From NCBI GenBank assembly GCA_002716585.1, contig PBBL01000085.1, positions 62,001 through 126,000 of the forward strand: a stretch of 64,000 bases of DNA, written 5' to 3'. The notes under the pieces are model-generated. The model did not search any database, was not told the DNA's origin, and saw only the letters and a list, made by a program, of their open reading frames with translations. Below are positions 10,665 to 19,461 of this stretch, one piece after another (the stretch's first letter is position 1; every line of letters begins with the position of its first letter). Made by a program: the position numbers and the translations under genes. The stretch is from Myxococcales bacterium (GTDB lineage: Bacteria > Myxococcota_A > Bradymonadia > Bradymonadales > GCA-2716585).

Positions 10665-12044
10665 CTCCTCCGCCTTCAAGCGCCTCGCCACCCACGGCAG
10701 CCGCGACCACGCCACCCGCTCCTGCGGATCCACCCACCGCGACCTCGCCAGCGCCCCCCCGCCCGCCGCGCGGATCGGGTTGGAGCGCAGCCGCAGCCCC
10801 TGCATCCGCTCAAACGCCTCCGACGTCGCCAGCGCCTCGGCGCCCTCGTCCGTGATCGCGTTGTGCCGCAGGTCGAGCCGCTTGAGCCCTCCCACGTGGG
10901 GCGACCTCGCCAACGCCCGCGCCCCCTCATCCCCCAGCCCGCTGTACGCCAGCTGGAGCACCTCCAGCCGCTCCAGCCACGGCGACCTCGCCACCACCGC
11001 CGCACCCTCATCCCCCAACGGGTTCTGACCCAGGTTGAGGCGCTTGAGGCGCGGCAGCGACATCGCGTCACAGAATTGACGCGCGTAGCCGACGACCTGG
11101 TCGGGGCGGCTCCAGATGTCCGCGAGGGCCAGCCCGGTCAGGCCGGTGAGCGTCGTCGACCGAGCCAGCGCGACGCTGCCGCGCACGAAGAGGTTGTTTC
11201 GGCTGAGGTTGAGCGACTTGAGCCCCCCCAGGTGGGGTGAGCGGGCCAGCGCCTCGGCGCCGGTGACCCGCACGTTGTTCGACTCCAGGCGCAGCTCGGC
11301 GAGGTGGGCCCAGGGCAGCTCGCCGAGCTGCTGGACGCCGCCGTCGCCCAGGGCGTTGGAGGCCAGATCCAGGATGACGAGGCTGTCGCGCCACGGCGCG
11401 CGCAGCAGCATGCGCAGGTCCGCCGCCTCCAGCTCGTTGAACGTCAGATCCAGGTGCCGCAGCCGCCGCGGCCCCCGGGCCAGCGCCATGGTCAGCGGCG
11501 GCGTCAGGCCGCAGCCGCGCAGGTTGAGGGTGTGGAGGCCGGGCAGGTGGTGGTCGTCGGTGATGAGCAGCATCGTCGCGAGCGACGGGTTGAGCCCACC
11601 CATGGAGAGTGAGCCCAGGTTGGCGAGCTTCGGGGAGCGCAGGAGCGTCAGGAGATCCTCGCGGGTCTGCTGCGCCGAGGTCGGGGCGACCCGGCTGCGG
11701 CGCCACCCGATGTGGTGGATCCGGTGCAACAGCTCCGCGCCCAGGAGCCGATCGAGGCCGTCGTGCAGGTGCCGGGGGCTGAGCAGGAGCGCGCGGACGA
11801 GGCGAAGCCGCGGCTCCTCGCGGGAGGTGGTGAAGCGCTTCCACCACCGCGGGTCGGGCTCGCGCAGCTCATCAGGCCAGCGGTCGTCGAGGTTCGCCTC
11901 GGCGTAGTCGAGGCCCACGGCGAGGTCGTCCTCCGCGGGCCAGCGGGTGAGGAGGTCGCAGATCGCCTTCCACCCGGACGGGGACGGCGCGCGGTGCACG
12001 AGGTCGCGCAGCGCGACCAGCCTCTCCTGAACGTTGTCGGGCAC
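10647..12044 (-). CDS. Leucine-rich-repeat protein (ribonuclease-inhibitor type)
   Basis: 465 residues from a GTG that follows CGAGGTG. The N-terminal ~100 residues (QERLVALRDLVHRAPSPSG, EEPRLRLVRALLLS) resemble the small helical domain that precedes LRRs in deltaproteobacterial proteins of this type. From about residue 135 the chain is leucine-rich repeats of 24-28 residues (LRHLDLTFNELEAADLRMLL, LKRLDLRHNAITDEGAEALA, LEVLQLAYSGLGDEGARALA), about ten in number. No signal peptide, so it is probably cytoplasmic. LRRs of this class bind proteins; the partner cannot be told from context. Confidence 0.85.
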   Translation of the reverse strand: MPDNVQERLVALRDLVHRAPSPSGWKAICDLLTRWPAEDDLAVGLDYAEANLDDRWPDELREPDPRWWKRFTTSREEPRLRLVRALLLSPRHLHDGLDRLLGAELLHRIHHIGWRRSRVAPTSAQQTREDLLTLLRSPKLANLGSLSMGGLNPSLATMLLITDDHHLPGLHTLNLRGCGLTPPLTMALARGPRRLRHLDLTFNELEAADLRMLLRAPWRDSLVILDLASNALGDGGVQQLGELPWAHLAELRLESNNVRVTGAEALARSPHLGGLKSLNLSRNNLFVRGSVALARSTTLTGLTGLALADIWSRPDQVVGYARQFCDAMSLPRLKRLNLGQNPLGDEGAAVVARSPWLERLEVLQLAYSGLGDEGARALARSPHVGGLKRLDLRHNAITDEGAEALATSEAFERMQGLRLRSNPIRAAGGGALARSRWVDPQERVAWSRLPWVARRLKAEEGGDSG

Positions 12045-12111
12045 GGCACACCTCGGTTGGCGTGTGGGCCCGCACGCGTGATGGTCTCCAGGCCTTGGTC
12101 AGGGACAGCCC

Positions 12112-12480
12112 CTAACCGTGGCTCAGGAGGCGCTCCAACATCATGAAGCGACGCAGGCCCGCGTCCTGGGCCCAGTTGGCGTGGCTCACGTCCGCGCTGC
12201 ACAGCAGCGAGCGCTTCACGTTCAACGACAGGCGGCGCGCCACCGACCAGGCCACCGGGGCGAAGTCCCCTTCCACCCGCTCGACGCTGTCGAACTGAAA
12301 CCCAAGCTCCGCGAGCGAATCCTCCAGGTCATCCTCGACGACGACCCCGACGACTCGATACCCCATCGACCGGAAGTCTTTCAAGGCCGACGCCAGGTGA
12401 CTGATCAACGCCCGCCGCCTGCTCCCCATCGGGAACAGGTTGGCGTCCAGGATCACGAACAAACCCTTGTAGCGTTCCAT
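12112..12480 (-). CDS. Small HAD-like hypothetical protein
   Basis: 122 residues from the ATG at 12480, which has an ideal GGGAGGAATTCGC site; a longer in-frame start at 12519 is not needed. The N-terminus FVILDANLFP looks like HAD motif I with the second Asp replaced by Asn. GYRVVGVVVED follows as a Rossmann strand, and LCSADVSHANWAQDAGL has the layout of HAD motif IV. At this length it is only a HAD core without a cap, and the missing second Asp argues against phosphatase activity. Function unknown. It lies 68 bp before the LRR gene on the same strand and may share its transcript. Confidence 0.65.
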   Translation of the reverse strand: MERYKGLFVILDANLFPMGSRRRALISHLASALKDFRSMGYRVVGVVVEDDLEDSLAELGFQFDSVERVEGDFAPVAWSVARRLSLNVKRSLLCSADVSHANWAQDAGLRRFMMLERLLSHG

Positions 12481-12884
12481 GCGAATTCCTCCCGGGCGCC
12501 TTTGCGAGGGCACCCACAACGCTTACGAGCCATGGCCGCGAAGGCCTGGGCGGCGCGGCTCGAACTCAGCGGAGCCTGCCCGAGGGTGACGCGGGCTGGC
12601 GAACTGCTCACATCATATGAACAGATGCACATATGATGCCACGTCCCAGCAAACCTCCAAGTTGTTTGGACTTTCTGGTCTCCGCGCCCGTCAGCGCGGC
12701 CTGCTTGACGTCGCCCGGAGGCTCCGGGCTCAGGCCGAACGACGCCGGAGGTGACAGGAGGCATGGCATGGATGTCAGGGTAGTGACGCCCCAGGGTGGA
12801 ACGTGGTAGGTGTTTGCTCACCCAACGTCGCGCTGGCGAGAGAAGCGTTTGCTCCGAGCGCGCCACCCCCATCAGGAGGAGAGC
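12481..12884. other. Divergent intergenic region
   Basis: This gap separates the minus-strand HAD-like gene from the plus-strand thiolase. Apart from the inverted repeat at 12611-12638 I see no coding sequence with a credible start, no tRNA and no repeat family member. It presumably holds both promoters. Confidence 0.5.
12611..12638. promoter_or_regulatory. Inverted repeat, candidate operator
   Basis: CATCATATG (12611-12619) and CATATGATG (12630-12638) are exact inverted 9-mers 10 bp apart, in a locally AT-rich patch between divergent genes. Each arm contains TATGAT, which could serve as a -10 box on either strand. Confidence 0.4.
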
Positions 12885-14093
<1,209 letters not shown>

Positions 14094-14095
14094 AC

Positions 14096-16192
14096 ATGAG
14101 CGGATACACCATCACCACCGACGATCGGATCGTGACCCTGACGCTGAAGGTCGCCCGGGTCAACGCCATCAACGCCGAGTTCGCCACCGCGCTCTCCAAC
14201 GGCTTCGACGCGGCCCGCGCCGTCGAGGGCGTCCGCGGCGTCATCATCACCTCCGGGCACCGCGACTTCTGTGTCGGGGCCGACATCAACATGATCTTCC
14301 CGCTGCGCGACCCCGAGGCGGTCTACGCCCAGTGCCGCGACCTCAACGCGCTGCTCCGCAAGATCGAGACCAGCGGCGTCCCGGTCGTCGCCGCCCTCAA
14401 CGGCAGCGCCCTCGGCGGCGGCTACGAGCTGGCGCTCGCCTGCCACCACCGCGTCGCCATCAACAGCGGCCGCCTCATGATCGGCCTGCCCGAGGTCAGC
14501 CTCGGCCTCATCCCCGGCGCGGGCGGCACCCAGCGCCTCCCCTACGTCATCGGCCTCCAGCCCGCCATGGAGCACATGGCCGCCGGACAGCCCGTCCGCG
14601 CCCCCAAGGCCGCCAGGATGGGCATGATCGACGCGCTCGCCGACGACGCCGACGACCTCATCGCCAGGGCCACCGCCTGGATCAACGACAACCCCTCCCC
14701 CACCCAGCCCTGGGATCAGAAGAAGCCGAAGTGGCCCGGCGGGGCTCGCCCCAAGACCCCCCAGGCGATGCAGCTCTTCGTCGGCGCCTCCGCCTTCCTC
14801 TACAAGAAGACCGCGGGCGCCATGGCCGCCCCCGAGGCCGTCCTGCGCGCCGTCTACGAGGGCACCCAGCTCAGCTTCGACCGCGGCCTCGAGGTCGAGT
14901 CGCGCTTGTTCGCCAGGCTCGCCACCGGCGATCAGTCCAAGGACATGATCCGCACCCTCTGGTTCCACCGCACCGCGGCCGAGAAGGTCGGCGTCGGCCT
15001 CGAACACCACGTCTCCAAAGTGACCGTCCTCGGCGCCGGGATGATGGGCGCGGGCCTCGGCTTCCTCTCCGCCAAGGCCGGGTGCGAGGTCGTCCTCAAG
15101 GACATCCAGGCCGAGCAGCTCGACGCCGCCCGCGAGCACTGCGCCAAGCAGGCGCGCCGCCTCCGCCACCTCGACGCCGAGGCCCAGGACGCCATCCTCA
15201 ACCGCATCACCTACACCCTGGAGAACGAGCCCATCCGCGGCAGCGACCTCGTCATCGAGGCGATCGTCGAGAACCTCGACGTCAAGCACCGGGTCATCCG
15301 TGAGGTCGAGCCCCTGCTCGCCGAGGGCGCCATCTTCGCCAGCAACACCAGCGCCATCCCCATCGCCCGGCTCGCCGAGGCCAGCCAGCACAAGGACCGC
15401 TTCATCGGGCTGCACTTCTTCTCCCCGGTCGAGAAGATGCCCCTGCTCGAAGTAATCCAACCCCCCGACTGCTCCGACGAGACCCTCCACCGCGCGCTCG
15501 CCTTCGGCAAGGCGATCAAGAAGACGAACATCGTCGTCAACGACGGCTACGGCTTCTACACCACGCGCCTGTTCTCGGCCTACATCCTCGAAGGCTGCCA
15601 GCTGCTCGCCGAGGGCCACGACCCGGCGGTCCTCGAGTACGCCGCTCGCTCCGCGGGCATGGCCATGCCGCCGCTCAAGGTGTTCGATGAGGTCACCCTC
15701 ACCCTCGGCGTCCACGCCTTCGAGACCCGCGAGACGATCACCGGCGAAGGGTTCGACCTCGCCGGGCTCGACCTCGTCCGCAAGCTCGTCGACCTCGGCC
15801 GCACCGGCAAGAGCGCCGGCAAGGGCTTCTACGACTGGGACACCCGCACCCTGTGGAGCGGCCTGCGTGACCTCGTCACCGCCGAGCCCCCGGCCGAGAC
15901 CGGCCTCGAACACCTCCAGCGCCGCCTCATGATCGCCCAGATCGCCGAGGTCGGCCGCGTGCTCGCCGACGGCATCATCCGCGACCACAAGGACGTCGAG
16001 ATCGGGGCGATCTTCGGCCTCGGCTTCGCCCCCAACACCGGCGGGCCGCTCGCCTGGATCGACCGTCAGGGGATCCGCCCGCTGGTCGCCGAGATGCAAC
16101 AGCTAGCCGAGGACTACGGCGACCGCTACGCCCCCAGCCAGACCTTCATCGACATGGCCGAGCGCGGCGAGCGCTTCTGGGACCCGACCTGA
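14096..16192 (+). CDS. Enoyl-CoA hydratase / 3-hydroxyacyl-CoA dehydrogenase (FadB/FadJ-like)
   Basis: 698 residues, two enzymes in one chain. N-terminal crotonase domain (about 1-190): the oxyanion-hole motif [11 protein letters not shown] and [20 protein letters not shown] carry the two expected catalytic Glu residues. A linker leads to the dehydrogenase (about 300-600): Rossmann turn [24 protein letters not shown], and the His of [33 protein letters not shown] begins the C-terminal domain, and a second C-terminal copy follows. It hydrates enoyl-CoA and oxidises 3-hydroxyacyl-CoA with NAD, feeding the thiolase encoded just upstream. The reading frame stays open upstream of the true ATG, but that extension lies inside the thiolase gene. 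Confidence 0.94.
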   Translation: MSGYTITTDDRIVTLTLKVARVNAINAEFATALSNGFDAARAVEGVRGVIITSGHRDFCVGADINMIFPLRDPEAVYAQCRDLNALLRKIETSGVPVVAALNGSALGGGYELALACHHRVAINSGRLMIGLPEVSLGLIPGAGGTQRLPYVIGLQPAMEHMAAGQPVRAPKAARMGMIDALADDADDLIARATAWINDNPSPTQPWDQKKPKWPGGARPKTPQAMQLFVGASAFLYKKTAGAMAAPEAVLRAVYEGTQLSFDRGLEVESRLFARLATGDQSKDMIRTLWFHRTAAEKVGVGLEHHVSKVTVLGAGMMGAGLGFLSAKAGCEVVLKDIQAEQLDAAREHCAKQARRLRHLDAEAQDAILNRITYTLENEPIRGSDLVIEAIVENLDVKHRVIREVEPLLAEGAIFASNTSAIPIARLAEASQHKDRFIGLHFFSPVEKMPLLEVIQPPDCSDETLHRALAFGKAIKKTNIVVNDGYGFYTTRLFSAYILEGCQLLAEGHDPAVLEYAARSAGMAMPPLKVFDEVTLTLGVHAFETRETITGEGFDLAGLDLVRKLVDLGRTGKSAGKGFYDWDTRTLWSGLRDLVTAEPPAETGLEHLQRRLMIAQIAEVGRVLADGIIRDHKDVEIGAIFGLGFAPNTGGPLAWIDRQGIRPLVAEMQQLAEDYGDRYAPSQTFIDMAERGERFWDPT

Positions 16193-16200
16193 TCCCCTCC

Positions 16201-16225
16201 GCGGCGGCAGAGGCCCTGCCGCCGC
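16201..16225. terminator. Bidirectional hairpin between convergent genes
   Basis: GCGGCGGCAG and CTGCCGCCGC form a perfect 10-bp stem with the loop AGGCC, 8 bp after the FadB-like stop and just before the stop of the convergent SUMF1-like gene. Confidence 0.6.
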
Positions 16226-16228
16226 GCC

Positions 16229-17533
16229 TCACTTCACCGCGCTCCTCACCGCCCGCAGGCCAATGAAGTAGAACCGGCGCGTCGGATCCATCCGGTACCG
16301 GAACGACGACCGACACGCCGCCGCGTTGAAGTTCCACGCGCCCCCTCGCACCACGCGCCACCGCCCGGACGGCGGCCCCACCGGATCGGTCACCGGGTTG
16401 ACGCTGTACCCGTCGTACCAGTCCCAGACCCACTCCGCGACGTTGCCCAGCGCGTCGGTCACCTCCCAGCCGTTCGGGTACTTCAGCCCCACCGGGTGCG
16501 TCCCGCAGTACGCGCTCGGCTCCGACTTCTTGTCCCACGCCTCACACGCCCACCCATCGGCGTAGGAGACGGCGCTGTTCCCCCCATACCACGCGATCCC
16601 GTCCAGCTGAGGGGCGCTATTCTCCCCGACCAGCGTCAAATCGCCGTTCGGCGTGTCGGTCCGGCTCCCCGCCCGCGCCATGTACTCCCACTCGCTCTCC
16701 GTCGGCAGCCGATACCCCCGACAGCCCAGCCCCTTGAAACGCGCCCGCTGACACGAGAACCCTCCCTCGCACGTCACCGCCCCCTCCTCACAGCCCGCGC
16801 CCGGCTCTCCCGCGCAGCCCTCCAGCACATAGCAGGCGTCCAGGCCGTCCCGCTCCGACCACCGGTTCAAGAAGGCCAGCGCCTCAAACCAGTTGATCCG
16901 CTCCACCGGGCAGCTCGCCCCGCACGCCTTGAAGTACGACGGGTTGCCCCCCATGACGTCGCGCCACTGCCCCTGGGTCACCTCGGTCGCCTGAACCAGG
17001 AGCCCGCGCGAGAGCGTCACCTCGTGCTCCAGCTCGTCCGGCTCCCGCAGCCGCAACCGGCTGTAGTAGTACCGGCTCGACGACGTCTCCGCCTTGCCCA
17101 TCCCAAACACGCCAGGCGGGACGTAGACGAACCCCTCCGGCACATCCACGGGCGACACCACCGGCGCCTCCTCCGCCACGCACCCCTCGCCGTCGCGAAA
17201 CACCGTCCCGTCCGGGCACTCGGGCGTCGTGTCCACCACCATGCAGCCCCCATCCTGCCAGACGGAGCCCGGCGGACACGGGTTGTCCGGGCTGGCCGGG
17301 CTGTCCTCCTCCTTCGCGTCGCCGCCGACCTGGCGCGGCTCCGGCTCATCGTCACCCGTTGGTGCGTCGCCGTCTGTGTCGTCCTGGCAGATCCGCGCCT
17401 GGGTGAAGGACATTTCGCTCGAAGGCTCGCCGCGACGCTCCTGGGCCTGGGGGCTCGGCGCGGCGAGCAGCCCCGCGAGCAGGAGCGCGACGGTGAGGTG
17501 CCAGCGGGCTGGGGACGGGTCGGGTTGCTTCAT
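16229..17533 (-). CDS. Exported SUMF1/FGE-fold protein, probably non-catalytic
   Basis: 434 residues from the ATG at 17533, chosen because it opens a signal peptide (hydrophobic core WHLTVALLLAGLLAAPSPQAQ). An acidic linker and two short Cys motifs (CPPGSVWQDGGC, CPDGTVFRDGEGC) precede a formylglycine-generating-enzyme fold from about residue 150 (VPPGVFGMG, EVTLSRGLLVQATEVTQGQW, NVAEWVWDWY, WRVVRGGAWNF, RFYFIGLRAVRSA). Active FGE has a close Cys pair after the GGSF motif. Here the segment reads GGAWNFNAAACRSSFR with only one Cys, so sulfatase activation is unlikely; many bacterial SUMF1-like proteins are surface-binding proteins instead. Confidence 0.88.
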   Translation of the reverse strand: MKQPDPSPARWHLTVALLLAGLLAAPSPQAQERRGEPSSEMSFTQARICQDDTDGDAPTGDDEPEPRQVGGDAKEEDSPASPDNPCPPGSVWQDGGCMVVDTTPECPDGTVFRDGEGCVAEEAPVVSPVDVPEGFVYVPPGVFGMGKAETSSSRYYYSRLRLREPDELEHEVTLSRGLLVQATEVTQGQWRDVMGGNPSYFKACGASCPVERINWFEALAFLNRWSERDGLDACYVLEGCAGEPGAGCEEGAVTCEGGFSCQRARFKGLGCRGYRLPTESEWEYMARAGSRTDTPNGDLTLVGENSAPQLDGIAWYGGNSAVSYADGWACEAWDKKSEPSAYCGTHPVGLKYPNGWEVTDALGNVAEWVWDWYDGYSVNPVTDPVGPPSGRWRVVRGGAWNFNAAACRSSFRYRMDPTRRFYFIGLRAVRSAVK

Positions 17534-17615
17534 GGTCGCGCCGGGGGTGGTGATCTGGTTTAATGCTCCCAACGATGGTGCGGACTCCACTGTAACGCGG
17601 TCCAGGTCTTGATTC

Positions 17616-17978
17616 ATGTGCCATGTCCATAAAACCGGGGTGCTCGTCTGCCTGGGGCTCGCGCTGGCGGGCTGCGTCCACACCCCAGATCGGACGTCGC
17701 GCTCGCTCTACCGCGAGGAGTGCCGGGCGCTGCTCGACCAGAACGGCACCGCGAAGGGGTTGGAGCTCGCCGGGTTCATCCTGACCACGGAGGGCGCCCT
17801 GCTTGGCGGCGTCGAGACGTTCATCATCCCGGACGATGAGTACGACACGACGCGCCGCGACATCCTCCTGTCGCTCTCCGGGGTGTTCCTGGTGGTGGGG
17901 GGGGCGCTCTGGGCGTCGGCGCACCTGGTGGAGCCTCAACCCGAGGACTGGGAGGCGCTGGGTTGCCTGGAGCCATGA
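17616..17978 (+). CDS. Small lipoprotein with two hydrophobic segments (paralogue 1)
   Basis: 120 residues. A lipoprotein signal (GVLVCLGLALAGC, lipobox LAGC) is followed by a YREECRALLDQ segment, a hydrophobic stretch (ELAGFILTTEGALLGGVETF), a second (LLSLSGVFLVVGGALWASAHLV) and the ending DWEALGCLEP. The next gene has the same layout, including the terminal WxALGC-EP motif, so the two are diverged tandem duplicates. The stop overlaps the next ATG. The ending suggests a second conserved Cys of structural role. Function unknown. Confidence 0.7.
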   Translation: MCHVHKTGVLVCLGLALAGCVHTPDRTSRSLYREECRALLDQNGTAKGLELAGFILTTEGALLGGVETFIIPDDEYDTTRRDILLSLSGVFLVVGGALWASAHLVEPQPEDWEALGCLEP

Positions 17979-18373
17979 CCATGACGCGGAGGAGCTTCGC
18001 GGCGAGCGTCGCCGCGCTGTCCATGGCGCTGTGGACGGTGGGGTGTGTCGGGCCGCCGACGCGGCCTGACAAGGGCTACCGCGCCGAGTGCGACGAGCTG
18101 GAGGACGCGTACAACAGCGCCAACGGCTTCATCATCGGCGGCACCGTGGGGGGGATGGTCGTGCTGCCGATATCGATGGTCCCGGCGATCGTCGCCGCGC
18201 AGGACACGTCGAGCGAGCTGAGCCCGCGCACGCTGGTGGCGCTCGGGCTTGGCAGCACGCTGCTGGTCGGTCTGCCGCTGTTCATCACCGGGCACGCGCT
18301 CGCGCCGTCGGACGACACGTGGATCGCGCTGGGGTGCGGCGAGCCGGAGCCGCTGCCGCCCAGGGCGCGGTGA
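17975..18373 (+). CDS. Small lipoprotein with two hydrophobic segments (paralogue 2)
   Basis: 132 residues from the ATG overlapping the upstream stop (ATGA). Lipobox WTVGC, then YRAECDELEDAYNSANG, a hydrophobic GGTVGGMVVLPISMVPAIV, a second stretch TLVALGLGSTLLVGLPLFI, and the ending DDTWIALGCGEPEP. It parallels the upstream gene in length, order and the C-terminal WxALGC-EP motif. Both are probably inner- or outer-membrane-anchored lipoproteins of unknown function. The tRNA array on the other strand ends 20 bp downstream. Confidence 0.7.
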   Translation: MTMTRRSFAASVAALSMALWTVGCVGPPTRPDKGYRAECDELEDAYNSANGFIIGGTVGGMVVLPISMVPAIVAAQDTSSELSPRTLVALGLGSTLLVGLPLFITGHALAPSDDTWIALGCGEPEPLPPRAR

Positions 18374-18393
18374 GTTCGTATTTGAGGGTCGGA

Positions 18394-18468
18394 TTGCGGA
18401 GGCGGGAGTCGAACCCGCAGTCTCCAGGTGATGATCCTGGCGAGATGACCGATGTTCTCCACTCCGCA
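18394..18468 (-). tRNA. tRNA-Met-like (CAT), divergent anticodon loop
   Basis: 75 nt with a complete cloverleaf: acceptor TGCGGAG/CTCCGCA, D-stem GAGA/TCTC, anticodon stem CCAGG/CCTGG, T-stem GCGGG/CCCGC. The anticodon loop ATCATCA gives CAT with C at position 37, where Met tRNAs carry A. The same anticodon stem occurs in the normal CAT tRNA at 19766. CCA not encoded. Confidence 0.7.
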
Positions 18469-18527
18469 GCGAGGCCGAAGCCTCGCGGCGCGCCCCTCAT
18501 GGTGGTTCGGGGGAAGCTGCTGTGTGG

Positions 18528-18600
18528 CGTCTCTGGCGAGAGTCGAACTCGCGACAGTCAAGTTAAGCGCTTGATGCTCTACCCACTGAGCTACAGAGAC
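18528..18600 (-). tRNA. tRNA-Lys (CTT) with G33
   Basis: 73 nt, perfect acceptor GTCTCTG/CAGAGAC, discriminator G and encoded CCA (18525-18527). D-stem GCTC/GAGC, anticodon stem TCAAG/CTTGA, T-stem GCGAG/CTCGC. The loop CGCTTAA gives anticodon CTT, but position 33 is G instead of the near-universal U, which should disturb the U-turn. Confidence 0.75.
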
Positions 18601-18628
18601 CGATGCAGCGCCCGAACCCGACGTCGTT

Positions 18629-18699
18629 GTGCGATGGCGGGGATCGAACCCGCGTCTTCGGTTCCCTAAACCGATGAGCTACCGCTACTCCACACCGCG
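18629..18699 (-). tRNA. tRNA-like, anticodon AGG (Pro)
   Basis: 71 nt. Acceptor CGCGGTG/CATCGCA with a C1:A72 mismatch (an initiator-like trait), D-stem GAGT/GCTC, anticodon stem TCGGT/ACCGA, loop TTAGGGA, T-stem GCGGG/CCCGC. The loop ends can pair further, leaving five bases. Anticodon AGG would read CCU, but A34 is unusual for bacterial Pro tRNA. Identity uncertain. Confidence 0.6.
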
Positions 18700-18703
18700 G
18701 TGG

Positions 18704-18776
18704 CGAGCACAGGAGGATTCGAACCCCCGCTTCACGCGTTACAGGCGTGTGTCCTGACCGACTGGACCATATGCTC
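18704..18776 (-). tRNA. tRNA with Asp-like body and GTA (Tyr) anticodon
   Basis: 73 nt, acceptor GAGCATA/TGTGCTC, discriminator G, encoded CCA (18701-18703), D-stem GTCC/GGAC, anticodon stem CACGC/GCGTG, loop CTGTAAC. The anticodon reads GTA, but the variable loop is only 4 nt, whereas bacterial Tyr tRNAs have a long one. The loop is one base from the Asp form CTGTCAC and the AGTCGGT D-loop is Asp-like. Confidence 0.7.
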
Positions 18777-18809
18777 TGGACGTCGTTGACCGCAGCGCGC
18801 GTGGTGACA

Positions 18810-18878
18810 TTGGCCTGGAGGGGCTCGAACCCTCACCTCCGCTCATCGCGGCGCCCTGACCGATTGGGCTACAGGTGA
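18810..18878 (-). pseudogene. Degenerate tRNA with shortened anticodon arm
   Basis: 69 nt. T-arm GAGGG-TTCGAGC-CCCTC and D-stem GCCC/GGGC are intact. The acceptor TCACCTG/CAGGCCA has two mismatches (C2:C71, A3:C70), and the anticodon arm is only CCGC-GATGA-GCGG (4-bp stem, 5-nt loop), about 4 nt short. GAT in the loop and the GGCCTG-like acceptor hint at an ancestral Ile tRNA. Confidence 0.6.
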
Positions 18879-18942
18879 CAGCGTCGTCGCGCGCGCCTTG
18901 AGTGACGCGTTGTCTGGAGGCGACCTGGGCGAGGTCGCCAGG

Positions 18943-18992
18943 CTGAAGCGTGGGGCTTGAACCCACCGCCCTCCCGATGGTGAGGGCTTCAG
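18943..18992 (-). pseudogene. D-armless 50-nt tRNA-like element
   Basis: A perfect acceptor stem CTGAAGC/GCTTCAG and a perfect T-arm GTGGG-TTCAAGC-CCCAC flank only 19 nt. These form one CCTC/GAGG hairpin with the loop ACCATCGG. There is no D-arm. It is either a deletion relic or a mini-tRNA; the two intact stems argue that something still maintains them. Confidence 0.5.
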
Positions 18993-19023
18993 CGAGGGCT
19001 GCTGTGGTGCAGCGAGGTCACAG

Positions 19024-19095
19024 AGGACCAGGTGGGACTCGAACCCACATTCGACGGATTAAAAGTCCGATGCCTTACCGCTCGGCCACTGGTCC
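19024..19095 (-). tRNA. tRNA-Lys (TTT)
   Basis: 72 nt, acceptor GGACCAG/CTGGTCC, T-arm GTGGG-TTCGAGT-CCCAC, anticodon loop CTTTTAA giving TTT. The D-arm GCCGAGCGGTAAGGC is of the type seen in Gln, Leu and Ser tRNAs. T27:T43 is mismatched. CCA not encoded. Confidence 0.85.
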
Positions 19096-19173
19096 CGAAT
19101 CAGGTGAATCGCGGGGCCGTGGGTTTTCGTCGGGTCATGATGACCATGGCGCAGCTCCTGAGCGTGTCGTGAG

Positions 19174-19245
19174 TACCCCCGACGGGGCTCGAACCCGTAT
19201 GGCCGGCTTGAAAAACCGGAATCCTGACCTTTAGATGACAGGGGC
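19174..19245 (-). tRNA. tRNA-Glu (TTC)
   Basis: 72 nt, acceptor GCCCCTG/CGGGGGT with wobble pairs, D-stem ATCT/GGAT, anticodon stem CCGGT/GCCGG, loop TTTTCAA giving TTC, T-arm ACGGG-TTCGAGC-CCCGT. The discriminator is A. It shares its 5' acceptor strand with the two CTC tRNAs in the array. Confidence 0.9.
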
Positions 19246-19266
19246 GTCGCCCCACGATGGGGCAAG

Positions 19267-19339
19267 TTGTGGAGGTGGGAATCGAACCCACGTCTCCGGT
19301 TTCAACAGACCGGCGAGTGGTCCACTCCTCCACTCCACA
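19267..19339 (-). tRNA. tRNA with 8-nt anticodon loop (GTTG)
   Basis: 73 nt, perfect acceptor TGTGGAG/CTCCACA and T-arm GTGGG-TTCGATT-CCCAC. The anticodon stem CCGGT/ACCGG encloses eight bases, CTGTTGAA, instead of seven. It can be read as Asn (GTT) with an extra G or Gln (TTG) with an extra G. Eight-base loops are typical of +1 frameshift-suppressor tRNAs. The D-stem is weak (3 bp). Confidence 0.7.
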
Positions 19340-19340
19340 G

Positions 19341-19412
19341 TACCCCTGACGGGAATCGAACCCGTGCCTTCGGGCTGAGAACCCGAGATCCTTGCCGCTA
19401 GACGACAGGGGC
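19341..19412 (-). tRNA. tRNA-Glu (CTC), copy 1
   Basis: 72 nt, acceptor GCCCCTG/CAGGGGT, D-stem GTCT/GGAT, anticodon stem TCGGG/CCCGA, loop TTCTCAG giving CTC, T-arm ACGGG-TTCGATT-CCCGT. One base different from the copy at 19840. First member of a duplicated Glu-His-Gln block. Confidence 0.92.
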
Positions 19413-19461
19413 GTGCGCCCCCTGAGGGGGCGTTGGCGCTCCCCCACGAGGGGGGGCGCAG

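Noticed and set aside
16229..17533. Functional formylglycine-generating enzyme for the sulfatase at 29146
   Set aside because: The two-cysteine copper site is not present and the protein is exported while the sulfatase is not.
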